Positions 1-12,302 of a DNA stretch of 64,000 nucleotides are shown here, in pieces. The notes under the pieces were generated by a model. It saw only the letters and a program-made list of their open reading frames with translations, did no database searches and was not told the DNA's origin. Source of the DNA: Kalaharituber pfeilii (Eukaryota; Ascomycota; Pezizomycetes; Pezizales; Pezizaceae). The stretch covers positions 1,054,001 to 1,118,000 of the forward strand of contig WHUZ01000008.1 in the NCBI GenBank assembly GCA_015179045.1, given 5' to 3'. Position 1 is the first letter of the stretch. Each line of letters begins with the position of its first letter. The position numbers and the translations under genes were made by a program.

Positions 1-574
1 GGTAATATTTATCTATGAATAATCCTGGAGACAATTTAAAATCACTCATCGCAAATACATAAACCATCGTACTTTGCTTCATCCAATGTCTCCGGGTGTC
101 ATATATATGCCTTGCATACCCTGTTGCTGGATCTCGCGATCTCATGCCCAGACCTATTTTCGTACAGTGGGTCATATACGATATCTCTATCCGCGGCAGC
201 AATCCAAAGAAATATATCCTATCTCAATTAGTTGTATATGATACATGGCATCTATCTACTTCCCATACATTACTTCCAGATATATAGGTTCTTAATACCT
301 GGGTATACCGCGGTTCGAGACTGTGTACATGGATGATTTCAATTGTCGTATATGGCATGCGGCAAGTTGCGAGCACGTGCCAAACGTTCGCCCTTGTACA
401 AACTACTAGTAAGTATGTATCTACCGGCATAACGAGAAACCTTTTGACTAATAAAGTGAGTTTAACTCTCTTCTTGGTAGTGGAAATTCATTTACAGCAC
501 ATTCAGCTACTCATTCTTAGAGTTTACTTGGAACTCTATCATCTGATACAGCTTCATCTATCACTGTTTTGTTC
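1..574. other. No gene recognised
   Basis: Moderately AT-rich sequence. The short ORFs present (longest 116 codons) are unlike any family I know. Nothing else is supported here. Confidence 0.4.
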
Positions 575-603
575 ATGGTGCCATAGTCTGGTTAATGGAA
601 CCA
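575..603 (+). repeat. Micro-insert 1 (TAGTCTGGTTA) with 9-bp duplication
   Basis: An 11-bp insert (584-594, TAGTCTGGTTA) lies between ATGGTGCCA (575-583) and ATGGAACCA (595-603), which match at 7 of 9 positions. It is identical in sequence to the insert at 40452-40462. Confidence 0.6.
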
Positions 604-746
604 AAAGCGTTCTGCTCGGGATCTTGGCCAGTTTGGTATTTGGATGTATCCCAACCAGCCTAGATGTATCCGATGATTTATAGCATTAACGTTCCTTGAG
701 CACGTGGTGCTGACATCTACTTCCTTTTTTGTCGTCACTTCTAATT

Positions 747-774
747 ATTCCGGCCTAGTCTGGTTATTCCGGCC
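747..774 (+). repeat. Micro-insert 2 with perfect 9-bp duplication
   Basis: A 10-bp insert TAGTCTGGTT (756-765) is flanked by two identical copies of ATTCCGGCC (747-755 and 766-774). Both the sequence and the 9-bp duplication match the other micro-inserts of the window. Confidence 0.75.
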
Positions 775-915
775 ACGTTCGAGAGTACTGAAATCTGATT
801 GGATCACTTGTAATCCAACACTGCTTTTTTTTTTCTTTTTTTTTCTTCTTTTACCCTGGGAATATTATCGCCATCAGGGTCGTGTTCACATCTCGCCTGA
901 CCCTCTGAGTAATTC

Positions 916-945
916 CCTTGCATCGGTTTGAGACTACCCTGCATC
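916..945 (+). repeat. Micro-insert 3 (right-end type) with 9-bp duplication
   Basis: A 12-bp insert GGTTTGAGACTA (925-936) lies between CCTTGCATC (916-924) and CCCTGCATC (937-945), 8 of 9 identical. The insert ends in GAGACTA like the longer copies. Confidence 0.65.
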
Positions 946-3534
946 AAAAAGCGTAGCCTCGTGCCCTGCTTGGAGCGTGTGATTTGGTGAGAGCTGACAG
1001 GCGTCACACAGCTGCAAACCCCCCCATGCACCGTACCATTTTTGGCTCGAGAACTAACTATTTACCTAACCTACCTACATGTATATTAGCGAGCCCGCAA
1101 GCTCAAGCAAGTACTTTGATATCGCATAGCTTGTGGATGCAGGTACTCAGATGTATGTAGGGGGAATCCATTGCAGGTTACACATGCCGTGTGGTGGCGG
1201 CGGCGGCAAAATGTGTGAGAACCAACAGTTTGAGATTCCGAGTACTAGTACAAAGCTACCTTTCAAATCGCGGCTGGACATAACACGCGACGCAACGTTT
1301 AGCCTGGTCCGGCTGCTTCAATGTCCAGTTAAACTGAGCACGTATCAGATCACCATTGTTCAGTTCTATGATGGTCCATTATTTCAGGCTCGCTGCGTGA
1401 GGGTAAAGTTAACGTGTCAACACCACGTGACGCCAGGCTCCAAACTGCATAACTTACAAGTATGTACGTGCTTATCCACATGTACTTACAAGTCACAACG
1501 CCACAAGGACAACTGGTCACTGTATAAGAGATGAATACAGTAAATACATCTTATTGACTGACTATGTAAGAATCAACTTTAGCGGGTGGACACTGGGGCG
1601 GCAGTCTGGGCAACCCTAACCATAGAATTGTTGCTAAAGTGTCCAAAAGCTTGTTTTCTTGACCGTTAGCAGTGGTCGTGCGCATGCCCAATTGCAGCAC
1701 ATCTTGAGCTATGTTGGGTGACCCATTTGGAGTCCGGTATTGTTGCATGGTCTTGTGCCAACGAATCAGGACTGCAGTGCCCCCAAATTTTGAAAACGTC
1801 ATAGGTTCGCATAGACCCCATGGCCATGGATTAGCAATTATTTGACCATGGAAAAGAGCCTCTTCGAGGATCGTTGACCAGACTTACGAGACTAAAACCC
1901 AGACGATAAACCTGCATCCTGAATGTTCGCACAACCCATATATCGCCGCAGGGCCACTTACCTCAGCGCGACAAAGCAAGAAAGCCCGTTGTAATCTTGC
2001 TGCTACACTTGACTCGACTCTGTGAAGCCCGAGCTTGTATTATGTCTGGGACGCAACTAGATCCATAGAAAACTTGATTGGTTATGTTAACTTATCAGGT
2101 TCCTGAATATATCGGGTAAACGTATTTGAGCAACAGAAGAGGATGGAACTCGTAATTTCGCAATGCGTGGCTGAATTTACTCGTCATATCGAGATAAATT
2201 GAGCTTCAACTTGGCTATGCACCTTAAGTAATCCTGATGTCACTGGCTTGCTCGATTCGCAGTCTCGTAGTCCTCAATTGACAATTTGTCCCTGCATTGA
2301 TAGTCGTATACACGAAAGTCAAATGCATAAATAGATCCAAGTGGTCCATCCATGCTCAATATAGCCTCGTCCCCAGGCTCAATACCCCGTTCGTGAATCC
2401 CCAAACGTATCCTAGAGAACTATCAATCCACTACCCGAAACCAGTAGGAATCCTCGCATAACCCGCAGCCTACGCAGAGTTTATGGGCAACCTTCAAGCA
2501 TAACGCTGTTTTATTCCGAAAGTTGCCCAATATTCTCCTGAGCCACAGTAACAATGCATAGCCAAAGTGATAGCACAATCTTCCGATATGTAGAAGTCTG
2601 ATTATAAAAATTGGAAAAATCCTTTAGAAAATGTAGAACCAGTGTGTCCATAGAGAAATCCAATTTGCTCAAGTCCACCCTTGTCGTCCCTAATACTGAA
2701 TTGTCATATTCATAATCGAATACGTATCTGCCTATCAGATGAATGCAGTTGGGTAAATTGTCCCCAGCCCGCTCAGCAAAATGTTTCGTACAAGGTTTCA
2801 AGGATTATAAATAAATGGAGTGCCTTTACGAGTTTCATAATATGTCCATCGGGTACTGTCGGTAGATCATGCTCCCGGTTTCTTTTCTCTGAAACCTGCC
2901 GTGGTGCGCCCTGCATTCGAAACTGCACCTGCATTAGAGATTAGTCCACGTTTGGACAGATTAGTCCACGTTTGGACGTAGTTCTCGTAACTAGGTGCGG
3001 AACGTGTTGATCAATTCAGCAACCTACCCAATCTTGGTATGCATGTAGCCGCAACAGACTGGTAGCTCAGTTTTTCTGCAATGACCGGGGCTTACATGAT
3101 ACGATATCCTTGTACCATGAGATCTCAGACCTCGAAGTAATGTAAAAAAGGGAGATGAACTTACAACTACCGGAACTACGATTTCTCGATCAAGCAGATC
3201 TTTGGCACTGCTCTAGGCGGCTGCAGGTGCATCGTACTTATCGAAGTCACAAGGCTTTGGAGTGGTATCGAGTAGCAAGAAGAGGCATTTTACCTGGCCT
3301 CGTAGCTCACAACAGGTCTGCCATTGGCTTCATCAACCTGTCGGTGCCCCTGTATACAAAAGACAAATATAATATTGTAGATGGCCGCCTGGCAGCATCC
3401 GTAGAATAGCCACTGCTAACATTAGTCTCTTGTAGAACAAAGAAGAGAGGTCTCCAACCTTGACCGAACTATATCTCAATTAAAGGTGTAGCCCCTCAGG
3501 TAGCATCACCCATCTTATATGAAGAGTGCAAGAC
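946..3534. other. Intergenic stretch, no gene recognised
   Basis: Only short ORFs without recognisable domains. Possible decayed micro-inserts occur near 1880-1895 and 2260-2275, but their flanks match at only 6 of 9 positions. A short tandem duplication lies at 2939-2977. Confidence 0.4.
2939..2977 (+). repeat. Tandem duplication, 20-bp period
   Basis: GATTAGTCCACGTTTGGAC occurs twice (2939-2957 and 2959-2977), separated by one base. There are only two units, with no coding context. Confidence 0.8.
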
Positions 3535-3548
3535 GAGATGATGTTCCC

Positions 3549-3608
3549 TTTTCCCTCATAGGGTCGTAGCCTGTATGCGGGGTTACGTGAACTAAAAAAA
3601 AAAAAAAA
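3549..3608 (+). mobile_element. Micro-retroelement, A' type, with TSD
   Basis: Contains the A' tail (GTAGCCTGTATGCGGGG, then TTACGTGA) followed by about 15 A. It is flanked by GAGATGATGTTCCC (3535-3548) and GAGATGTTGTTCCC (3609-3622), 13 of 14 identical, as expected for target-primed reverse transcription. Confidence 0.8.
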
Positions 3609-3622
3609 GAGATGTTGTTCCC

Positions 3623-4036
3623 GCCCTGCGCCTTTAGTTTAGTACTATATCTAGTTGAAATTTCGCATTTCACTTGCTCTAGCAAGCTACGGTACAGCTT
3701 GCTTCAGGTGACATTTCATCAAATAAGCCAAGTAGCGTGGGGAGGTTGGGAGTCAAGGTAAGAGCATTGAGAGATGACAGAAATGAAAATACATGATCTT
3801 CGATGGGGACCGTACCCTACATGCAACTTTTGCTCACACGCCAAGAGAGGGCTTTGATTTCTGCTTGGCAAAGGTAGATCATGTACTCTACATGCACATG
3901 TTTGGTCAGTTTCAAACAACTGTATTGTTGGTATGCTATTGTCTTTCCTGGTTACGAGACTATGTCTTGTGCAATATTTCTGGAAAACAAATCTGCATAT
4001 CAAATACCCATTCAAGTGCAACCAATCCTACCGGAA
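3623..4036. other. No gene recognised; partial micro-insert at 3946-3962
   Basis: CTGGTTACGAGACTA is present at 3948-3962, and the flanks share only TGTCTT (3940-3945 and 3963-3968). The core sequence matches the other micro-inserts but the duplication is weak. Surrounding ORFs are not recognisable. Confidence 0.45.
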
Positions 4037-4049
4037 CACCATGTGGTCT

Positions 4050-4109
4050 TTTTTTTTTTTTTTTTTTTTTTTCACGTGACCCCGCATGCAGCTGTTCGCC
4101 AAGGCAGGG
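4050..4109 (-). mobile_element. Micro-retroelement, A type, with 13-bp TSD
   Basis: Poly(T) followed by the reverse complement of the A core (CACGTGACCCCGCATGCAG, GTTCGCCAAGGCAGGG). CACCATGTGGTCT is repeated exactly at 4037-4049 and 4110-4122. The body is about 38 nt. Confidence 0.88.
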
Positions 4110-4382
4110 CACCATGTGGTCTACATCTGGACGTACTGAACATGCTGGAGACCGCACATCGCCCTGATCTCCCTAGGCGCAGTCGCAATGTATCTGCGTG
4201 ATGTGTACATCTCGTGAAATTCTAATGCTGTAGCTAATTGATTTACGCATACGGACTTCAAAATTGAACTTCACGCTAACGTAAACATGATGCTGAAATA
4301 TCCGTAAAGAAGATATGCCTGTTATCACCATTTACTGTAGTAGCTAATCTGAACAGGTTAGTGGAACGGGAAATCCTCCTCT

Positions 4383-4646
4383 TAAGCTCTATCAACAGTA
4401 GACATGAATATGAGGAAAACCAGCATCTCGGCCAAGGGGTCCCTCTCGCCCTCCTTCGCCTTCGGTGGGTTTCTCACCGCGTCTGCCCTCCTTGGCCATT
4501 TCCGTCTCCTTACTCCGCGTTCATTCCAGATGTATCCGCCGTCTCTTCGGTCTCCTCGCACCACCTGCACTCTGAGCTCTCTTCCTTGCCTATCTTGTGT
4601 CTCCAGATGCCCCGCCATGGCGAAGAGCTGCATGCGGGGTCACGTG

Positions 4647-4680
<34 letters not shown>

Positions 4681-4740
4681 TCTCCAGACTCTGATGCCCT
4701 TACCTCCCAGGAGTCCCGCTAGCGTGGTGTCGATTAAGGT
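4383..4740 (-). mobile_element. LINE 3' coding remnant (minus), split by a micro-retroelement
   Basis: The minus strand has a run rich in R, G and E that aligns by eye with the C-terminal end of the local LINE ORF2 (compare the DPLAE ending near 4440 with the ends at 35035 and 61930). Sequence on the far side of the insertion (4689-4735) continues the same LINE and resembles 49860-49890. No intact frame, no tail and no TSD were found, so this is an old fragment. Confidence 0.55.
4608..4679 (+). mobile_element. Micro-retroelement, A type, nested in LINE remnant
   Basis: A core (CCCCGCCATGGCGA, then GCTGCATGCGGGGTCACGTG) followed by about 30 A. GTCTCCAGA is repeated at 4599-4607 and 4680-4688. 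The LINE remnant continues on both sides, so this insertion is younger than the LINE. Confidence 0.8.
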
Positions 4741-4762
4741 ATGTATGAACTATTAATATTTA

Positions 4763-5542
4763 CAGTCATACCTCTCATATGGATCCCGTTATACTGGATA
4801 ACCTGTCATATTGGATGAGCTTCGCGAGCCCAGGTTTGGGCCGGTGTAGATTATTGGATATTTTCATTTTTTGATGGATAGCATTTTTGCAGGCCCATTT
4901 CCTGGATTTACATAGTAATTGGATTTGTCACATTGGACAGCGGAGATACTAGCAAGAATCATGATTTTTAACCGACTGTTAGTGACTGTTAGACCACTTT
5001 CTTGAGGACCCTTTAGAAGATGTCTCCGATATCTTAGACATTATTAACGTTGACATTACTTGCTTACAAGGCAGTTTCAGAACTGAAGACTTCAGATACT
5101 ACCAATGTTGAGGCCACCGAGTTTGTGAGTTCAGCTGAAGCTCACAGCTGGAGACTTAGCTGATCAAGGTCACGATGACTCACAAGTGTATGAACCAGTC
5201 TCATACCTTGTGGCCAGCAATGCATTCTCTGTGATCAATCACTTCCTTAAAAAGCTCCTGGGACTTCAGTGCCAGAGGATGAAGAAGCTGCACTTGCACT
5301 TAGCACCTTTAACTGTGCTTACCTTTGTTGAGCTTGAAGTGCCCTTTGAAATAGACATCTATTACTTCTTTATCTCGCTCCTGTATATAGTTTATTATTC
5401 ATGTACATATCAACCATCGGTCTGATTGCATGTATATAGTACAACGGTTCACCACTCCGCTCCAACCCGTCTAAGCGGATAACCTGTCTTATTGGATAAC
5501 ACCCGCCAGTCCCGGCGTTATCCAACATGACAGGTTTGACTG
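4763..5542. mobile_element. Decayed pogo/Fot1-like DNA transposon, TA target site
   Basis: TA dinucleotides (4761-4762, 5543-5544) bracket a 780-bp unit with inverted ends. The left end begins CAGTCATACC; the reverse complement of the right end begins CAGTCAAACCTGTCATGTTG. Both ends carry TGGATAAC-like subterminal motifs. The interior (about 4980-5440) is AT-rich with broken frames and could be the 3' part of a transposase gene. TIRs and a TA duplication are typical of Tc1/mariner-pogo elements; the pogo assignment is from end sequence and is tentative. Confidence 0.65.
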
Positions 5543-5609
5543 TAGTATTTAATATTACGAATTACATGTGTTTCATATTCAGGTCAGCTTAAGCTTTGGT
5601 CTGAGTGCC

Positions 5610-5667
5610 CTTTTTTTTCTTTTTTTTATCACGTAACCCCGCATACAGCTGTTCGCCATGGCAGTGC
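5610..5667 (-). mobile_element. Micro-retroelement, A type, with 12-bp TSD
   Basis: T-rich tail, then the reverse complement of the A core (CACGTAACCCCGCATACAG, TTCGCCATGGCAG). Flanks are GGTCTGAGTGCC (5598-5609) and GGTTTGAGTGCC (5668-5679), 11 of 12 identical. Confidence 0.82.
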
Positions 5668-5679
5668 GGTTTGAGTGCC

Positions 5680-8600
5680 TTAGCTGCACACTTGCGATAC
5701 TCCTCAACTTGCACAAGCTGTACTAGGCCAGGATATTCAACCCTAGTTTCTAACACATGGAGCCACTGAGAAATGATCCGAAGAGCGACTTTGGGGGTTC
5801 CGTAGTCATAGTAACTTCGAAGGCTGGCTACTCTAGGTTGACGGAAAATCTGAATTTCGAGTAACCTTTGAATACAATTGATAGTATCAATACAGGCACA
5901 AGACTATGCCAATGTAAGCCTGTATACCAGAAGTCATAAGGTTATATATCGACAATGCTGACCAGAGTAGACCATGGTGCCCCTGCTTGTAGCCTCGAGT
6001 TATTGTATACCTTTATATCTTTACTTTTTATATCATAAATGCTATATATTTTTCAGTTCGTATACGGCCCTGCTGGACTATGGCCAGGCTAGGATGACGT
6101 GTATGAAAGGAAACCTATATACTATAAAGCTCCAACACAACCTTTCCATCTTTAACGGCCCTCTCCATAGGGTTTCCATCACCGTCTCCACGAACACTTG
6201 AACTCTGTCCACCACCCCACACTCTGGTTAGAAGTCTCCGAGTTGAAATTGCCCGAGTGTTGAGTTGATTTGTGCGTTAGCCAGTATGAGAATATCTCTT
6301 GGTGTCATCTGAAGAAGCAGTCGTTGCCGCCCCAATCACAAATATAGGGTTCAGTCTGCAAAACACAAGACTACGAATTCTACACGAAAAAATCCGATTG
6401 GAACTTCAGTCTCTAAAGATGAAGGAGAATGGCTATGGGGCGCCACCATCGTACTCGGTCTATAGGGCGTCCTCAAACGCTCGCCCGATCATTCTGTAAA
6501 CAAATACAGACCACAAACTGATCAGGGGTTCTGAAATCGAAAACTTAGACGCATATGCATGTCCATCTGAATCTAGATTCATTATTTTACCAGGTAATCT
6601 TGAATAGGAGTAGATTAATTAAAGTTAAAAGTTAAATACTTGATATATATGCATGAATCCGTGAACCGTGAAAGTGTATGTAGGCTTAAGCTACGAGACT
6701 AGGCTTGATTTAAATGTATTGTACATAGATTTAATACTAAGCAGTAGTACATACTCTACATTAGTCTTAGTCTGGTTGAATTAGCCTGGTTTGGGCTCAG
6801 ATGGATTAAGTATCTCACTAGTCTGGCGGTGCTGAACACTAAATAGAGTATCAGTAGGTACTAATACTTCGTAGTTGCCAGTGCACACTTCGCAGCAGCT
6901 TGCAGCCAAACTAAAAGCTTAATGTGGCTAAGCACAACATAATTCCAGGTACTCCTACGAATGGTAGAACTCTTTGAGGCCATTTTTGATATCAATAACA
7001 CCCATGTAGCAACCATTTCATCATTGCCTACAAGTTCGGTACTCCTGTTTGTACATGCGTGCTTTCCTTAAACAGTAGCCTGGTTGCTGAAGAGCACACT
7101 TGAGGATTTACACTCAACATTGGCACTGTACCTGCATAGACAAGCTATTACAGGAGAATTTTTTTAGTAATCTTTCTCCTAATCAGGGCAGTTGCACTAA
7201 ACCAGGTACACCAGGTACAATCTCGTAACCTTCGCAAGTTACAAGTCGTTGGTACTTTTGTGTATGTTGTCGCTAGCCGGCAAATATTGAATGGTGCTAT
7301 TTGGAGGAAATAACTCGCTCAGGATGTACGTACTAATACATACATGGAAAGGCAATCAGGTACTTCTCTAAGTACTGACCTACCAGATCAACTCTAAGTC
7401 CTTGACATGACTCCGAATGATTAGCATTCAGGGCAGCCAAATGATTGGTCGCTAAGAAATTACCTCTACGCCTTTTGCCCGCGGCCTCCGGTTTGACTAC
7501 TACAGTTCAACATGTTGAGATTATCTGTCATGTACAAGGCGTATCTCTAGTGTCCATCTGTTCCCGTTTGTTTTCCTGTGAATACCCTAGGATGTTAACT
7601 TCTTGAATAGAAGTCTCATGCCCATATAATAGTTTGGGTCAATGATGTTGATACCATATAGAAATATATACGTGACTAGAGTAAGTAGACTACTAGCTAT
7701 ATTCACTCCATTGAGAATCGCCATTCGGGCTGAAAATCACAATCGGATGTGATCATGGGGCAGACGATTACCTAAAGTGAAGTACTAGATAGTATCATTA
7801 CGGTGATCACAAGTAAATACACAAGCAAACTGTACTCCTGAGCCATAATCATGATTCATATAATAGGAGCTTTATACTAGTGTTCGTTTAGATGCGTGGT
7901 ATTACGAGAATCTCGCACAAAATGTTGGTATGGGTTGACGAACTCTGAGGCTCGGTCCACCTGTGCAATAAGATTTAGCAATTTGCAGTTCTACACGTTC
8001 ATGATGCCTTCTTCCTACCCTAGCAAAAGAAGGGTGACTAACTTCTTAGCCAATTATCTAGTTACGGCACTAGTCACTCTCAAGCTATTCAACGGTACTG
8101 GCATTCTAGGGTGTGGCATGGACGAAATGCAAGAGGATGTTTACAATATGCATTCCAAAGAAGCTATAGCTTTCACAAACAAGTATTCAATTACTGTACA
8201 AGCCTACTGCACCGATACTGTTCTATCTACTAAAGATTAGGGACCAATCGTCTCAATTGCAACGAAATATCCCACGATTATATGAATAGGCGCTGAAATA
8301 TTTGCAGAATAAGGCGAGCAGTGGACTTAGCAAGGCTCTCAATATACACAATGGTTGCACTCACGCTGCATATAGGAGGCTGGCAATGGCTTCATGCGTT
8401 TACTACTGGGTGAATCTACGCACGCCACTCAATTAATGTGAGCACAGAAATTCAATACAACGCATTTAGTTACTTGACAATAAATGTATATATACACATT
8501 GCTAGGACCGTGGGACTCTCCTGGAGTTGGATACTAGTATGTACTCACTTAATTATAATCTTAAACATGATCGACGCTGGACAAATTGCAGACTGGAGGG

Positions 8601-9743
8601 TACGTAAGGTAAATACAATCTAGCTTTCTGATCTGACCATGGCTTTTGACAAACTCCTCAATCCTGCTATTCCCTTGACCTCGATTTCAGGCTAATCTAC
8701 GTATAGAAGCAGTCAAAAGCTTGCTAAAAGCCAGCTGTATATAGAGTTTCTTATGAAGCCTCGGGTCGGCAGTAGAAAGAGGTCCCTCCAGTGCCTTCAT
8801 GGCACGCTTTATAGAACCGTCTTGGACTTACCACTAATTAGGCATAATTCTACCACTAATTGAGGCACTACTTTCCAAAAGGGTTGAAAGGCCTAGTTAA
8901 TTCGAATTGCACAAAATTAAATGCTTACCGACTGATATGCTAATGGAATGTGGTTTTATAAATATACCTCCAAGCGTGCACACTGCTGAATGCAAAATTA
9001 TCTTGCGTCTTTCCTCATACAGGTGCCAGCGCTTATTATTACTGTGGGACTTACGGACTCGGTCCCTTTGTGATACACCTCCCTATATACTTGGTGTCCA
9101 CACCACCATTTGAAGTACATATATTCCCGCAGCCAGATCAAAAAACTGAAACACATACGAACTACAAAAGTATGTATTCTCAATTTCCGATTGGCGTTGC
9201 TGTTGATAATGAACGCTTTTAGACTGCTGCACATGTTGTGAATTGCAATTGAACCGTGCTGCTGTATGGGGGTGCACGTCCTGCTACCTGAGAGATACCA
9301 CAGAGTTGCATTCTCATGCTAGGATTCTCGCGAAACTGCTCAGACCTTCAGATTTTGAGGTTCTGTATAACATAAAACTACGATGTCTAATCTTCGGCAC
9401 AGACAAATACGCACAGGAAAAACAACATCAGGGATTCAAGATATGCAAGTCCCAACTTCCCGCAATGAGTATGTATTCCTACCCCTCTCTTTTCGAATCG
9501 ACCTCCGACCCAAAACAAGCAGGTTCATAGCCCAGGGGTTTGCTTGGAGGCTGAATCGGCAACTTCCTATCAGGTGTTGTGGGTGAATATCAATATTACT
9601 CCATGATGCGCAAATCTTCAACAAATTTGTTACCGCTGTCACTCATGTCTCCAAATTCTATTGCGGTCATGCATTTCGTACATCTGGGATCAATGAAGTG
9701 AGCTGACAATATCCTTAATTGTTCCTACCGAAGTCATAGGACC
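5680..9743. other. Gene-poor stretch with short unassigned ORFs
   Basis: Nothing here has a recognisable domain. The longest ORFs are 7896-8240 (plus, 114 codons) and 9243-9530 (plus, 95 codons); neither has compelling coding character. A micro-insert lies at 6681-6708. Codon bias and frame continuity look like non-coding or decayed DNA. Confidence 0.4.
6681..6708 (+). repeat. Micro-insert 4 with 9-bp duplication
   Basis: GCTACGAGAC (6690-6699) lies between TAGGCTTAA (6681-6689) and TAGGCTTGA (6700-6708), 8 of 9 identical. The insert resembles the right part of the longer copies (TTACGAGACTA). Confidence 0.55.
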
Positions 9744-11124
9744 ATGGTTGTATCGCAGCAAACATCCGGGCAGGAACCAGAATCACTAGCAAGACAGCAA
9801 ACGGCAAGTGCCGCTTCAGGAAACTTACAGCAAGAGGAATGGGCCCATCCAATTCAGGGACCGACTGCAAATCAAACCAACTTCTCTCATAATCCTTTTT
9901 ACCGTAGTCAGCAGTTCGATACAACCGCACGTACCCAGCTCACCTCTCTATATGAGTGCGCCGAGGGTCACTCAAGTGGATGCAATGAAATCGATCCAGT
10001 GCTTGAGTTTCTGCAGCCATCCTTTCCCAGGAGCAGCGCGCCCCAGGAAGAAACTGATCATGATACATCTGATCACCGTAACTCTGGATCTCATGACGAA
10101 CATGTAGGTTCTGAAATATCGACCCTATTGCATGGTGCCGAAAATACGAACGCGATAAACCTTCTCGAGGACCATTTTTCGAATGAAGAGCGATTGAAAG
10201 TACATCTGGAGTATGAGATGGATAAACTGGAAAACATGGTTTTGGAGGCCGAAAGGAGAGATGATCAGCAAAGGCTCTGGAGTTACGAATGCAGTGACAA
10301 CTGTACCAGAGATATATCCAGGCTGACTAATGACGAGTATGCAGTGGCTGTGAGTTCCCAAATGGTTGATGCTTGCCAGGTTCCTGAGCTGATGAGAGTT
10401 CCGAGTTTCAAACCTAGCGAGTTCGGGCTCAGTCAGCTGCTCGTTTACAATTAAGTCAGGTAGGAGTTAGCCTATACAGGGCAGTCCAATCACATACACA
10501 AGCGATGCCTTCGCCAGAATTTCCCAGGCATCAATACACACTACCACAGAGTTCGCTAGAGCCTCGCTGGGTGAGTGAGAAAACTCTTTACCAACCCGTC
10601 AATTTCAGAAACGATATGATTCCATTATATCATTGCCTCCAACATCAAGATCCAACTTATGACGATAGATTATATACATTCTGGTTGAGTTTTGAGGCTA
10701 ACACTGCATGATCATGAACAAGTTGCATACACAAGAAAAGGCAAATACGATATACCAACCAGCTCCAAATCAACTACAGAATCATGTAAACATAGGGGCC
10801 GCTGTTGCAACTCACAATGTCGTTGAAAGGGGAAACGGACAACCAATGGGGCAGCTCTACCAGCAAGGATCTCTTGGCTCGAGTGTACCAATCCAACCGC
10901 TCCCGATTAGATGGACGATGGGGAGTCATACGAGATCAGCTGGTAACACAGCAGGACGTCAAAGTCGCACACAGCTAGCAAGGCCTATACCTGTCCATTT
11001 TATTCCAACTAGTAACACTGGACAGCCTCAAGGACAACAAAACGCATGCCCGCAAAATCACATCACAGGGCAGGGTAGCAGTGACCCTTCCAACGATTCT
11101 CCTGCGCAAACCCGTTTCTACTGA
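9744..11124 (+). CDS. Hypothetical low-complexity Q/S/N-rich protein, possibly split into 2-3 exons
   Basis: I do not recognise this protein. A 236-codon frame (9744-10454) is Q-, S-, E- and H-rich. Around residues 140-180 is a more ordered acidic/basic stretch (ERLKVHLEYEMDKLENM) that could be helical. Two further frames follow closely on the same strand, 10505-10711 and 10708-11124 (Q/N/P/G-rich), with similar composition. A plausible 38-nt intron with GTGAGT and TTTCAG ends lies at 10571-10608, but no splice that joins the first frame to the rest is convincing. It could be one gene with introns or three unrelated frames. No signal peptide or membrane segment is seen. RNA evidence would decide. 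Confidence 0.4.
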
Positions 11125-11589
11125 TTCTTCGAAATGCAGTGACAAACATGAGGAAGACCAGTATACCATCTTCATCTTAGTCTGTCTTTGTGTGTTATGA
11201 TTTACATTGCCAGTGTGGTATACCTTAATCTACATTTGACACTGTTCTCTAGATTTGTTGTATCTTGATTTAGTTACTTTGACATCTTCGATGTTCCGAC
11301 TTCTGTGTGTTGCTTATCTGCTGTCTAGTCATTTGTTTGAGTATTTTAACGAATATCGGCTTTTTATCTAATTTCGGTCCCAATCTTTCGTATTACCTGT
11401 AATATACTGTACCAATTACATTGAATTTTTTTATGTCCTTGTATTCGTCCTTTAAGAGTTCAAGTACTTCTCAGTTCTCTTAGACGATATGGGCACAAAA
11501 TTGCCTTTTTTGCCCACAAGCAGGACTAGGTATTAAGGTATACGGTCAAAATTCAATGTGCTTCCCTGCCATAAGCTTGGCGGAGTTAA

Positions 11590-11646
<57 letters not shown>

Positions 11647-12051
11647 GTGTAAGCCTCGAAACTGGATGCAATTTGAGATAAAAGCAAGGTACATGATCAG
11701 GACGGACCTTGTCAGTCTCCCACCACTAATGCCCGGTCTCACAGAATGCAGCCGTCATCTAAGGGCAGATTCGAACGCTTTTGGGCCAACGACCAACTAG
11801 TACAAACCTTGGGAAGCCGACCGTTCTGGGCGCCAGTAGATACACATTTATAGTTACCTAGCATTTCTACATAGCTTGTTAATTCTCTGATAAAGGGTAA
11901 GTCATTGTGAGGATATAATAAGCTAATTCATGAAAGATCTATGAGCCCGTAAGAATTGGGCTCGACTGGGGCCGATAGCTCCAGACAGACCCTGCAAATT
12001 CACGGCCTAGGCCTATGGCCATTATAGACTCCCAGCAGTTTGGTGGAAATT
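11125..12051. other. Unassigned, with a 50-nt poly(A) tract
   Basis: A run of about 50 A begins at 11591. It is preceded by CCCTGCCATAAGCTTGG, which resembles a diverged A' core, so this may be an old retroelement tail. No clean duplication was found. No gene is recognised. Confidence 0.4.
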
Positions 12052-12064
12052 ATCTCAGCATCGC

Positions 12065-12126
12065 TGCCCTGCCATGGCGAACAGCTACAAGCGGGGTCAT
12101 GTGATATAAAAAAAAAAAAAAAAAAA
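12065..12126 (+). mobile_element. Micro-retroelement, A type, with 13-bp TSD
   Basis: Body TGCCCTGCCATGGCGAACAG followed by CTACAAGCGGGGTCATG and TGATATA, then poly(A). ATCTCAGCATCGC is repeated exactly at 12052-12064 and 12127-12139. The whole non-A part is about 44 nt. Confidence 0.92.
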
Positions 12127-12221
12127 ATCTCAGCATCGCCACAATGGTGTTCATCATCCAGACTTATCTAAGTGCTTAGCCTCTTACCTGTCACAACTCC
12201 TCATCGGAAAGCTCAGGGTAT

Positions 12222-12261
12222 CGCCATAGCCCACAGGGCAGCATGCGATTAATGATACTAT

Positions 12262-12291
<30 letters not shown>
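12222..12291 (+). mobile_element. Micro-retroelement, B type, with TSD
   Basis: Starts at CGCCATAGCCCACAGGGC, runs through GCATGCGATTAATGATA and ends in poly(A). Flanks are GCTCAGGGTAT (12211-12221) and GCTCAGAGTAT (12292-12302), 10 of 11 identical. The body is the B hairpin plus a short AT-rich stretch. Confidence 0.85.
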
Positions 12292-12293
<2 letters not shown>

Positions 12294-12302
12294 TCAGAGT
12301 AT

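Noticed and set aside
1880..1905. TTACGAGACTA as another micro-insert
   Set aside because: Flanks match at only 6 of 9 positions; kept out of the counted set, although the core sequence is right.
2939..2977. Possible CRISPR-like or regulatory repeat
   Set aside because: Only two units, one base apart, with no array and a eukaryotic context.
6762..6800. TAGTCTGGTTGA near 6768 as a micro-insert
   Set aside because: The flanks (ATTAGTCT and ATTAGCCT) overlap the motif itself, so the duplication is ambiguous.
11540..11640. Clear A'-type element before the 50-nt poly(A)
   Set aside because: The core is too diverged and the flanks match poorly; reported only as a possibility in the gap description.
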